Shown here: positions 1 through 6,951 of the stretch, piece by piece | How the letters are laid out: each line of letters opens with the position of its first letter | How positions within the stretch are numbered: the first letter of the stretch is position 1 | NCBI GenBank assembly: GCA_002428935.1 | Contig: DIYG01000153.1 | Span: 1-20,626, forward strand | DNA from: Halieaceae bacterium UBA6060 | GTDB lineage: Bacteria > Pseudomonadota > Gammaproteobacteria > Pseudomonadales > Halieaceae | Reading direction: 5' to 3' | Length of the DNA: 20,626 nt | The notes under the pieces: generated by a model | Told to the model about the DNA's origin: nothing | The model's input: the letters and a program-made list of their open reading frames with translations, nothing else | Database searches by the model: none | Translations under genes and position numbers: made by a program

Positions 1-557
1 GACTCCGCCAGTTCCTGGCCGACGAAGCTTGAGACACCGGCATCGTGAGCCGCATCTACCGCGACCAGTTCAGCGGAGCCGCCTTCGGCCGCCGCGGCGT
101 CAAAGGCCGTGGTGCGAACGGTAATCACTTTCTTCGAATCGGAGCTTTGTACCGTGGCGATCACGTTACCGGCGTAGATCGGACGCTGGAAGGTGTCCGC
201 TGAAGCAACGCCGATAATGTCGCTGATTTGCGCAACATCCAAAAGCGCCGCAACCCGGGGCATGATGTTCTTGCCACTGGTAGTAGCGGGCGCCAGCACG
301 TTGTCGTAGGTAGCCGCCACATCGGCGATCAACAGGCTTACGTTCTCCGCCAGTTGATGCCCGTAGGCCGCGTTGTCGGCGCACAAGACTTTACTGACAC
401 CGGTCACAGCCTGTGCTGCCGCCGCTGCGCCAGCGCAATCAGCCCCTGCGACCAGGATGTCGATATCTCCGCCCAGGGCTTGCGCCGCGGTAACGGTATT
501 GAGCGTTGCCGGATTCAGGCTGCCGTTGTCGTGTTCTGCAATAACCAGCGTGCTCAT
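1..557 (-). CDS. etfA: Electron transfer flavoprotein subunit alpha, N-terminal part (runs off window start)
   Basis: EtfA and EtfB form the soluble FAD heterodimer that takes electrons from acyl-CoA and other dehydrogenases and hands them to ETF-ubiquinone oxidoreductase. The frame opens MSTLVIAEHDNGSLNPATLN, a typical EtfA start, and stays open for 185 codons to the window edge. EtfA is usually about 310 residues, so the C-terminal FAD-binding domain lies outside the window. Seen here is the N-terminal alpha/beta domain, with Ala-rich stretches such as AGADCAGAAAAAQAV and a central segment ending GKNIMPRVAALLDVAQISDI, which is characteristic of the family. The ATG overlaps the etfB stop as TGATG, so translation is probably coupled to etfB. 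The gene is incomplete only because of the window boundary; no frameshift is visible. Confidence 0.95.
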   Translation of the reverse strand, partial: MSTLVIAEHDNGSLNPATLNTVTAAQALGGDIDILVAGADCAGAAAAAQAVTGVSKVLCADNAAYGHQLAENVSLLIADVAATYDNVLAPATTSGKNIMPRVAALLDVAQISDIIGVASADTFQRPIYAGNVIATVQSSDSKKVITVRTTAFDAAAAEGGSAELVAVDAAHDAGVSSFVGQELAE

Positions 558-1306
558 CAGATCACCTTCGCTTCATTCTTGAGTTTGTCGACCAGTTGCT
601 CAACGCTTTCCACCTTGATGCCAGCAGAGCGTTCCGGTGGCGGTTCAACCTTCACCAGGGTCAGATGGGACTTCACCTCAACGCCTAAATCAGCGGGGGC
701 GACAACATCAAGAGGCTTTTTCTTGGCCTTCATGATATTGGGCAGGGACGCATAGCGGGGCTCGTTAAGACGCAAATCCGTGGTTACGATCGCCGGCAGC
801 GTCAAACTCACGGTCTGCAGACCGCCGTCGACTTCCCGGGTGACGTTGAGCTTGCCGTCTTCTACTTTGACTTCTGAGGCAAAGGTGCCCTGGGGCATAC
901 CCGCCAGGGCGCCGAGCATCTGTCCAGTTTGGTTGTTATCGCCGTCGATGGACTGTTTGCCGAGGATAACCAGATCAGGGCTCTCTTTATCGACAATGCC
1001 TTTGAGCAACTTGGCGATTTCCAGAGGTTCAACATTTTCTTCCGTGTCGACCTGGATACCGCGATCGGCGCCCAGGGCCAGGGCCGTGCGGATCTGCTCC
1101 TGGCAGCTCTTGTCGCCCACGGAAACGGCGACTACTTCCGTCGCTGTACCGGCTTCTTTGAGTCGTACTGCCTCTTCGACAGCGATCTCGCAAAATGGGT
1201 TGATCGACATTTTGACGTTATTCAGATCGACATCTGTACCATCAGCCTTGGCGCGTACTTTGACGTTGTAGTCAACGACACGCTTGACCGCGACGAGAAC
1301 CTTCAT
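557..1306 (-). CDS. etfB: Electron transfer flavoprotein subunit beta
   Basis: This is the beta subunit of the EtfAB heterodimer, which binds AMP and docks to dehydrogenases in the cytoplasm. The protein from MKVLVAVKRVVDYNVKV is 249 residues, the usual EtfB length. Family features include the N-terminal KRVVDYNVK stretch, NPFCEIAVEEAVRLKE around residues 35-50, ALALGADRGIQV near 80, and DGDNNQTGQMLGALAG around 120. A longer reading begins four codons upstream at 1318. I prefer 1306 because a GGGAGA ribosome-binding site lies four bases before that ATG and because the length then matches the family. The stop overlaps the etfA start by one base. Partner ETF-QO is encoded at 4672, divergent and separated by three glycan genes. 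Confidence 0.96.
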   Translation of the reverse strand: MKVLVAVKRVVDYNVKVRAKADGTDVDLNNVKMSINPFCEIAVEEAVRLKEAGTATEVVAVSVGDKSCQEQIRTALALGADRGIQVDTEENVEPLEIAKLLKGIVDKESPDLVILGKQSIDGDNNQTGQMLGALAGMPQGTFASEVKVEDGKLNVTREVDGGLQTVSLTLPAIVTTDLRLNEPRYASLPNIMKAKKKPLDVVAPADLGVEVKSHLTLVKVEPPPERSAGIKVESVEQLVDKLKNEAKVI

Positions 1307-1481
1307 GTTGTCTCCCATGGTGAGTTGGGGGGATCAGATCGCGCAGAAGGCGCGACCCCGGAAAAATCGGTGGCAAATGGTGCCGATAATGCGTAACGAG
1401 GTCAATAGGGGTTCAAACAACGTCCAGGAAGGTCGTTTCACCCGTTTTTCTCCGTGAGCAGACCTGGGCACGCTCAGCCAG

Positions 1482-1487
1482 TACAAT
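1482..1487 (+). promoter_or_regulatory. Possible -10 element upstream of the sulfotransferase cassette
   Basis: TACAAT matches the sigma-70 -10 hexamer at five of six positions and lies 42 bases before the sulfotransferase start. The hexamer 17 bases upstream (CAGACC) is a poor -35 match. The surrounding 223-bp divergent gap between etfB and the cassette must hold promoters for both directions, but I see no strong site for etfB. The assignment rests on the -10 alone. Confidence 0.3.
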
Positions 1488-1529
1488 GGACCCAGCCTCT
1501 GATGTGACTCGGCCGCAAATTCATTCCGC

Positions 1530-2684
1530 ATGATCCTCATCGACGCCCTGCGTTGCTATATCGCTGCCTGGTTTGGCGCTTTTGCCCCTGAGGGCCGACG
1601 CCTCGCCCCCCTGACACCTCGGCGTTTGTTGATGCTTTTTTGCCTCCCAGCGGCCTTCCTGCTGTTCGCAGTACACGGTCTGTGTTTGGCCCTGGATAAC
1701 CTGCTTTTTCCGGCCTATCGACGCCAGAGCTTAAAAAAACCGGTATTTGTCGCTGGCGTACCGCGCAGTGGAACGACCTTCCTCCACCGCCGCCTGGCCG
1801 AGGATTCGAGCTTTACCACGACGGCCACCTGGGAGCTTCTACTGGCTCCGTCGGTGCTTCAGCGAAGGCTTGTGAGCGTTATGGGTCGCCTGGACAACGC
1901 ATTGGGCGACCCCGTGGCAAGGCTGCTAACGCGGATGGTGGGAGCCGGTAACAGCCATGTCGAAGCGGTCCATGAAGTAGCTCTGGACGCCGCCGAAGAA
2001 GACTATTTGGCGTTACTACCTGCCGCAGGCTGTTTCTTTGCCCTCCTGGCCTTTCCCCAAAGTGAGGGCCTGCGCAGGCTCGGTGATCTCTCACGGCTAC
2101 CCCGAAGGCGCCAGCAGCGCTTGTTAAACCACTATCATCGGCTTCTCCAGCGCCATGTCTATGTCCATGGCTCCCGGCAGCTCCTGTCAAAGAACGCGGC
2201 CTTTGCAAGCTGGTTACCCTTTCTTGCGGAGCGATATCCCGATGGAGTATTTGTGGTCTGCCTGCGCCAGCCCCAGACAGCCCTCAGCTCGCAGCTTTCA
2301 AGCCTTGCGGAGGCACGCAGCACTCTGGCCAGCCTGCCTCAGGATGGCGATCTCGTAGCGCTCTTTGCTGACTGCTATCTCCGTTGGTACCACAGTATTG
2401 AGGGCTGGCTCACCGATAATGCTGAACGGGGCCTGGTGGTGGAACAAGAGAGACTGCGAGAAAACCCACAGGAAGTATTGTCACGCATCTACGAACGCCT
2501 GGGTCGTGAATGCCCGACAGGCGGAGCGCGCGACATGCAGACTTCTTCGTCCAGCCACAAACATGCCCTAACGGACTGGGACATCTCCGCCGATACGGTT
2601 GCAGAATTAGAGGCGATTCATGATCGGGTGATTGCCCTCGCCACGAACCCGGCGGCAGCGGGAAGAAGCCAACGTGCGCTCTGA
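1530..2684 (+). CDS. Sulfotransferase family protein (PAPS-dependent), membrane-anchored
   Basis: The protein has 384 residues and resembles the Sulfotransfer_3 type. The PAPS 5'-phosphosulfate loop is clear at residues 78-87 (PRSGTTFLHR), followed by LLSKNAAF (218-225) and the 3'-phosphate-binding stretch VVCLRQPQTALSS (242-254), with Arg246 and the Ser pair in the expected places. SSHKHALTDW (340-350) matches the C-terminal region of such enzymes. A hydrophobic segment at about 33-52 suggests a membrane anchor with the catalytic part in the cytoplasm, where PAPS is available. The acceptor cannot be read from sequence; the neighbouring glycosyltransferase and deacetylase suggest a glycan or glycolipid. 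The ATG at 1530 lacks a good ribosome-binding site, so the exact start is not certain. The 3' end overlaps the next gene. Confidence 0.85.
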   Translation: MILIDALRCYIAAWFGAFAPEGRRLAPLTPRRLLMLFCLPAAFLLFAVHGLCLALDNLLFPAYRRQSLKKPVFVAGVPRSGTTFLHRRLAEDSSFTTTATWELLLAPSVLQRRLVSVMGRLDNALGDPVARLLTRMVGAGNSHVEAVHEVALDAAEEDYLALLPAAGCFFALLAFPQSEGLRRLGDLSRLPRRRQQRLLNHYHRLLQRHVYVHGSRQLLSKNAAFASWLPFLAERYPDGVFVVCLRQPQTALSSQLSSLAEARSTLASLPQDGDLVALFADCYLRWYHSIEGWLTDNAERGLVVEQERLRENPQEVLSRIYERLGRECPTGGARDMQTSSSSHKHALTDWDISADTVAELEAIHDRVIALATNPAAAGRSQRAL

Positions 2685-3834
2685 ACTGACTACGCCCGAA
2701 GCGGATACCACGCTGGCCAGAGAGGCCGACGATCAGCCTATTCGGGTGGCATTCTTCTCCGATGCTTTTCCCGAGCGAAACGGTACCGGTGCCTACTACT
2801 GCGACTTGCTGGCCCAATTGGAAGCCCAGGTTGACGCCTGTCGTATCTTCCAGCCTCGCCAGGATGGCGCCCGCCCTCTTCTATCCATACCCATGCCCGG
2901 CGACAGCGCTCAGCGCCTGGTTACGCCACCGCTGAGGGAGATCCGGGCAGCCTGTGCCGAGCTCCGTCCAACCATCGTGGTAGTAGTCACCCCAGGTCTT
3001 TTTGGGCTCCTGGGCCTGTGGGAGGCCCGGCGCCACGGAGCACGCGTGGTTTCCGCTTTTCACACAGATTTTGAAGAACTTGCGCGCATGTACTGGAACC
3101 CCGTAGCACGGTTCTTCGTTAACCTGGTGCTGCGCACGGCAAATCGCATCGTTTGTCGTGGAAGTCGCGCCGTCTTTATCAACAACGCGGGGCTGAAAAA
3201 CGACGTGCAACGGCTCGGCGCGAAAACCGTGGAAGTGATTGGCACCCCCCTCCCCCGGGAGTTCCTCCATCGACCCCGGTCTCCCATCGCGGCTCAGCTC
3301 AAGCGGGTGTGTTTTGCCGGCCGTCTGGCTCCGGAGAAGAATGTTGACCAGGTCATTGCCGCGGCGAAGAACTTGCCGCACATCGAGTTTTTAATCGGCG
3401 GCGACGGTCCCTGCCGGACCGACCTGGAAGCTCTGGCAAAGGATTGCAGCAACGTGCGCTTTGTCGGCTGGCTCAACCGCGATGCCTTAATCGACCTCAT
3501 TGATAGCGCATCCCTGTTACTTCTGCCCTCCGCCTTTGAAACCTTTGGCTCCGTCGCCCTTGAAGCCATGGCTCGCGGCCGCCCGGCTCTAGTCTCCGTG
3601 CGCGCGGGGATCCATGAATGGCCGGCGTTGCAGCAAGGCTTGTTCACCCTGGACAAGCCCGAGCATCTCGGGCACGTGCTCGGTGAACTCCAAACCCTTG
3701 GGGAGCAAGATTGGGCGGAAAAATCAGCCCACGCTCGCGCTGCCGCAGAAGACCTTAATGAGCGGACTATCCAGCACTGGACTGCGCTCCTTGGCCACTA
3801 TCAGGCCCCGACTGCTCATCTGCCCACGCCATGA
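2674..3834 (+). CDS. GT4-family glycosyltransferase
   Basis: This is a retaining GT-B glycosyltransferase that probably uses a nucleotide-sugar donor. From the GTG at 2674 it has 386 residues. The N-terminal acceptor domain starts with IRVAFFSDAFPERNGTG, a glycine-rich loop as in PimB/MgtA/SqdX-like enzymes, and carries HTDFEEL. The donor domain has FAGRLAPEKN (214-223), GGDGP (242-246) and the EX7E motif ETFGSVALE (289-297). A TTG at 2632 would add 14 residues. I favour GTG because GGAAG lies eight bases upstream and the conserved part starts well after it. It overlaps the sulfotransferase by 11 bases and the deacetylase by four (ATGA), so the three genes are likely co-translated. Donor and acceptor are unknown; an alpha-mannosyl- or glucosyl-lipid product would be in keeping with the closest subfamilies I recognise. 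Confidence 0.87.
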   Translation: MRSELTTPEADTTLAREADDQPIRVAFFSDAFPERNGTGAYYCDLLAQLEAQVDACRIFQPRQDGARPLLSIPMPGDSAQRLVTPPLREIRAACAELRPTIVVVVTPGLFGLLGLWEARRHGARVVSAFHTDFEELARMYWNPVARFFVNLVLRTANRIVCRGSRAVFINNAGLKNDVQRLGAKTVEVIGTPLPREFLHRPRSPIAAQLKRVCFAGRLAPEKNVDQVIAAAKNLPHIEFLIGGDGPCRTDLEALAKDCSNVRFVGWLNRDALIDLIDSASLLLLPSAFETFGSVALEAMARGRPALVSVRAGIHEWPALQQGLFTLDKPEHLGHVLGELQTLGEQDWAEKSAHARAAAEDLNERTIQHWTALLGHYQAPTAHLPTP

Positions 3835-4562
3835 AACCGCAGACGCACCACAATCCGGCCCCCGCCGCTTTGTTCTCCATTCACGATGTGATGCCCGAAA
3901 CCCTGCCTCAGGTCGCAAGACTGTTGGAGCTGATGCAGAAAGCCGCATTGCCTTTGCCCGGGCTCCTCGTCGTACCGGGAAAACCTTGGACCGCCGAAGC
4001 TCTGGATCGCCTGCGCCTTTGGGAGCAGCACGGTGCCGAATTGATAGCCCACGGTTGGGCTCATCACACGGAGCCGCGAAAGCTCTATCACCGCCTCCAT
4101 GCGCAGCTGATTTCCCGAAATGTCGCCGAGCACCTTGCCGAGGATGCCGAGGGAGTTGAAGCTCTCATGCTACGCTCCCGTCGTTGGTTCTCAGACCATG
4201 ATCTGACCGCTCCACAGACTTACATACCGCCTGCCTGGGCCCTGGGAATGCCCTGGAAGCGCCTACAGCGACTACCCTTCCGCTGCATTGAAACCCTGAG
4301 CGGTGTGTACCTGCGAGAAAACGGAGGAGTACGCCATCGACGCTTACCGCTTGTCGGTTTCGAGGCGGATACGGGCTTCAGAGCGGGTTTCTTGCGCTTC
4401 TGGAACCGACGTCAGACCGTGCACGCCATAAAGCGCGGGCTGCCTTTGCGTATTTCTATTCACCCCCATGACGCCGATTTGTTATTAAAAGATGATCTCC
4501 ACCAGGTCCTAAACAAGTCGTGGACGCCGATCACCTACAGGGCATTGCCTGCCTTACTCTGA
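3831..4562 (+). CDS. DUF2334 polysaccharide deacetylase-like protein
   Basis: A 243-residue protein of the DUF2334 branch of the NodB/carbohydrate esterase 4-like fold. The metal-site motifs are recognisable: SIHDVMPET (17-24) carries the early Asp19, and AHGWAHH (73-79) supplies the His-x3-His pair (74 and 78). YIPPAW (131-136) and SIHPHD (209-214) correspond to later active-site blocks. It has no signal peptide or membrane segment, so it probably acts in the cytoplasm on a soluble or inner-leaflet substrate. The ATG overlaps the stop of the glycosyltransferase (ATGA), which argues that the deacetylase works with that enzyme, for example removing an N-acetyl group from the transferred sugar. 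This is inference; the family has few characterised members. Confidence 0.83.
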   Translation: MKPQTHHNPAPAALFSIHDVMPETLPQVARLLELMQKAALPLPGLLVVPGKPWTAEALDRLRLWEQHGAELIAHGWAHHTEPRKLYHRLHAQLISRNVAEHLAEDAEGVEALMLRSRRWFSDHDLTAPQTYIPPAWALGMPWKRLQRLPFRCIETLSGVYLRENGGVRHRRLPLVGFEADTGFRAGFLRFWNRRQTVHAIKRGLPLRISIHPHDADLLLKDDLHQVLNKSWTPITYRALPALL

Positions 4563-4606
4563 GGAGTCAAGAGCAGCCTCTATGGCCAGGCATGGGGGCA
4601 AAACCT

Positions 4607-4612
4607 TATAAT
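4607..4612 (+). promoter_or_regulatory. Probable -10 element for the ETF-QO gene
   Basis: A perfect TATAAT hexamer lies 59 bases upstream of the ETF-QO start, in the 109-bp gap after the deacetylase gene. No convincing -35 hexamer occurs 16-18 bases upstream, so the promoter may depend on an activator or be weak. No terminator hairpin is visible between the deacetylase stop and this site, so read-through from the cassette is also possible. Confidence 0.45.
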
Positions 4613-4671
4613 TGAACTTTGAGTATGTTTTTCAGTTCACCTTTCGACCGACACCAATAGTGAGGTAGCCA

Positions 4672-6321
4672 ATGGAACGCGAAGCCATGGAATTCGACGT
4701 AGTCATCGTAGGTGCGGGCCCCGCGGGCCTATCTGCGGCATGCCGAATCATGCAGCTTGCGCAGGAGCAGGAACGGGAAGTCACCGTTTGCGTGGTGGAA
4801 AAAGGTTCTGAGGTTGGCGCACACATCCTTTCCGGAGCCGTATTGGAACCGCGAGCCCTGGATGAGCTCTTCCCCACCTGGAAAGAGATGGGTGCTCCCG
4901 TAAGCACCCCGGTGACGGAAGATAACTTCTTTTTCTACACCAGCGACAAGGGCGCCATAAAGCTCCCGGGCTTTGCCATCCCCAAACCGACCCACAACGA
5001 TGGCAACTACATCGTGTCCATGGGCAATGTCTGTCGCTGGCTTGCTGAGCAAGCGGAAGGACTGGGAGTTGAGGTGTATCCCGGCTTCGCCGCCGCGGAA
5101 ATCCTCTACAACGATGACGGTTCCGTAAAGGGTATCGCCACCGGTGACATGGGTATCAGCGCCGACGGTGAACAAAAAGACAGCTACATGCGGGGTATGG
5201 AACTTCACGCCCGTTACACGCTCTTTGCCGAAGGCTGTCGCGGTCACCTGGGTAAACAGCTCATGAAGCAGTTTGCCCTGGACGAAGGGAAAGACCCTCA
5301 GCATTACGGTATCGGCATCAAGGAAATCTGGGAAATCCCCCCAGAGAAGCACCAGCCGGGCCTCGTGGTTCACGGTTTGGGCTGGCCTTTGAAAGAGAGC
5401 GGTTCGTCCGGCGGCGCGTTCCTCTACCACGCCGATGACAACCAGGTGTACCTCGGCTTTATTACCGACCTGAACTACAGCAACCCCCACGTGTCTCCCT
5501 ACGAAGAGTTTCAGCGCTGGAAGCATCATCCCGAAACCCTCAAATATATCGAAGGGGGTAACCGTCTGAGCTACGGTGCCCGCGCCATCACCAAGGGTGG
5601 GATCAATTCTCTGCCCCGAATGCAATTTCCCGGTGGGTTACTGATTGGCTGCGACGCTGGCACGCTGAATTCCGTCAAAATCAAAGGTAATCATACGGCC
5701 ATGAAGAGTGGGCTGGTGGCGGCGGAAGCTGTCATGGAGGCGCTCGCCATGGAGACTCCGCCGGCTCAGTTAGACCGCTTTGAAGCCCTACTCAAAGACT
5801 CCTGGCTGCACGACGAGCTGTATCGGACGCGGAATTTCTCCGGCTTTATGCACAAGTTCGGGTTTATGATCGGTTCTGCCATGGTCTGGCTGGATCAAAA
5901 CATCTTCGCGGGAAAGATGCCGTTCACCCTTCATGACAGTAAACCCGATTACGCGGCCCTCAAGCCGGCGGCGGAATGCCCGAAGATCGCCTATCCGAAG
6001 CCCGACAACACCATCAGCTTTGACCGTTTGTCGTCGGTGTTTCTGTCAAACACCAACCACGAGGAAGACCAGCCCTGCCATCTCACGCTTGCCGATAGCA
6101 GTGTGCCCATCGAATCGAATCTGCCGCTGTTTGACGAACCGGCGCAACGCTATTGTCCAGCTGGAGTTTATGAAGTGGTGGAGGACGAAAACGGGAAGCG
6201 CTTCCAAATCAATGCGCAGAACTGCGTGCACTGTAAGACCTGTGATATTAAGGACCCGGCGCAGAACATTACCTGGGTGGCCCCGGAAGGATTTGGTGGC
6301 CCGAACTATCCCAATATGTAG
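4672..6321 (+). CDS. Electron transfer flavoprotein-ubiquinone oxidoreductase
   Basis: ETF-QO is a monotopic inner-membrane flavoprotein that takes electrons from EtfAB and reduces ubiquinone. The 549 residues match the usual bacterial length. The FAD-binding Rossmann motif is at 9-24 (DVVIVGAGPAGLSAAC). The C-terminal ferredoxin-like domain has the 4Fe-4S cysteines Cys495, Cys518, Cys521 and Cys524 in the family spacing, followed by the GGPNYPNM ending typical of ETF-QO. The membrane-surface ubiquinone region falls in the middle, around SGGAFLYHADDNQVYLGFI. The start at 4672 has GAGGT six bases upstream; a second ATG five codons in is less well placed. The gene is single and monocistronic, convergent with DUF1285, and functionally tied to etfBA 3.4 kb away. 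I leave the symbol empty because naming varies (etfD, etfQO). Confidence 0.96.
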   Translation: MEREAMEFDVVIVGAGPAGLSAACRIMQLAQEQEREVTVCVVEKGSEVGAHILSGAVLEPRALDELFPTWKEMGAPVSTPVTEDNFFFYTSDKGAIKLPGFAIPKPTHNDGNYIVSMGNVCRWLAEQAEGLGVEVYPGFAAAEILYNDDGSVKGIATGDMGISADGEQKDSYMRGMELHARYTLFAEGCRGHLGKQLMKQFALDEGKDPQHYGIGIKEIWEIPPEKHQPGLVVHGLGWPLKESGSSGGAFLYHADDNQVYLGFITDLNYSNPHVSPYEEFQRWKHHPETLKYIEGGNRLSYGARAITKGGINSLPRMQFPGGLLIGCDAGTLNSVKIKGNHTAMKSGLVAAEAVMEALAMETPPAQLDRFEALLKDSWLHDELYRTRNFSGFMHKFGFMIGSAMVWLDQNIFAGKMPFTLHDSKPDYAALKPAAECPKIAYPKPDNTISFDRLSSVFLSNTNHEEDQPCHLTLADSSVPIESNLPLFDEPAQRYCPAGVYEVVEDENGKRFQINAQNCVHCKTCDIKDPAQNITWVAPEGFGGPNYPNM

Positions 6322-6348
6322 CTCGGAGCTTTGGTCCTCAGCGGGCGC

Positions 6349-6366
6349 CTAAGCCCCGGGGCCTAG
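6349..6366. other. Imperfect palindrome between convergent genes
   Basis: CTAAGCCCC followed directly by GGGGCCTAG forms an 18-bp inverted repeat with one mismatched pair and no spacer. It is midway between the ETF-QO stop and the DUF1285 stop, where a bidirectional terminator would be expected. With no loop and no T-run on either side it is not a normal intrinsic terminator, though an RNA hairpin with its inner pairs opened could still form. Confidence 0.3.
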
Positions 6367-6396
6367 TCGTACAACCAGACACCCGGCGCTCAAGAC

Positions 6397-6945
6397 CTAG
6401 GCTTCTACGGGCCCCAGATCGATGGTTTCTCCACCGCTGACGATCTGGGCTCGTCCTCCGAACACCGTAGAAGCATCGATCAGTCGATACCAGGCCGCGC
6501 GAGTCAATTGCGCTGATAGACCATTGGGGAGAGATACCCAGGGTTTCAGGTCATTGCCCTCGGTGTGGAGACAGAACTCCTCGCCAAGATGACAGCGGCC
6601 CCCGGTGTTGAGAAGGACGTACCAAGTCCCATCACCATTGTTTCCCGAGCGGTCGCAATCGATCGCCACCAGTGGATGCCGCGCAACAGTGATGCGCCAC
6701 TTTTCCGCCGGGGTTACGAGATAGTATTCGCCATCGTCCTCTCGTCGCAGGAGTGACGCGAACAAACGGACCAGCCCCTCACGTTTGATCAGTTGACCGT
6801 CGTGTGCCCAGGAGCCGTCTTCGTGTATTTCGATGGGTATGTCACCGCTCAGGGGGGGTGACCAGGACGCGACCCGCTGTGGATCGGGGAGTCCCGCCGT
6901 GCTCGCGACGATAGAATCTACAAGGCCCTGGAGTTCAGCGGCCAT
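6397..6945 (-). CDS. DUF1285 domain protein
   Basis: A 182-residue protein that I recognise as DUF1285 (PF06938), a family of proteobacterial proteins of undetermined function. Visible conserved blocks are SGDIPIEIHEDGSWAHDG (residues about 33-50), LIKREGLVRLFASLLRREDDGEYYLVTPAEKWRI and the following HPLVAIDCDRSG. It has no signal peptide, membrane segment or catalytic motif that I can name; the composition suggests a soluble beta-rich cytoplasmic protein. It starts six bases after the ppiD stop with only a weak ribosome-binding site, so it is probably translated from the ppiD message. The C-terminus reads GRAQIVSGGETIDLGPVEA. Linkage to ppiD is the only functional hint here. Confidence 0.85.
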   Translation of the reverse strand: MAAELQGLVDSIVASTAGLPDPQRVASWSPPLSGDIPIEIHEDGSWAHDGQLIKREGLVRLFASLLRREDDGEYYLVTPAEKWRITVARHPLVAIDCDRSGNNGDGTWYVLLNTGGRCHLGEEFCLHTEGNDLKPWVSLPNGLSAQLTRAAWYRLIDASTVFGGRAQIVSGGETIDLGPVEA

Positions 6946-6951
6946 CGTTGC

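Noticed and set aside
1339..1355. TCGCGC/GCGCGA hairpin in the etfB leader as a riboswitch
   Set aside because: It is only a 6-bp stem with no second structural element or known riboswitch core; chance GC-rich pairing is likely.
4729..5625. Minus-strand open frame of 298 codons opposite ETF-QO
   Set aside because: It is a shadow of the ETF-QO gene, whose motifs are unambiguous; the antisense product has no family features.
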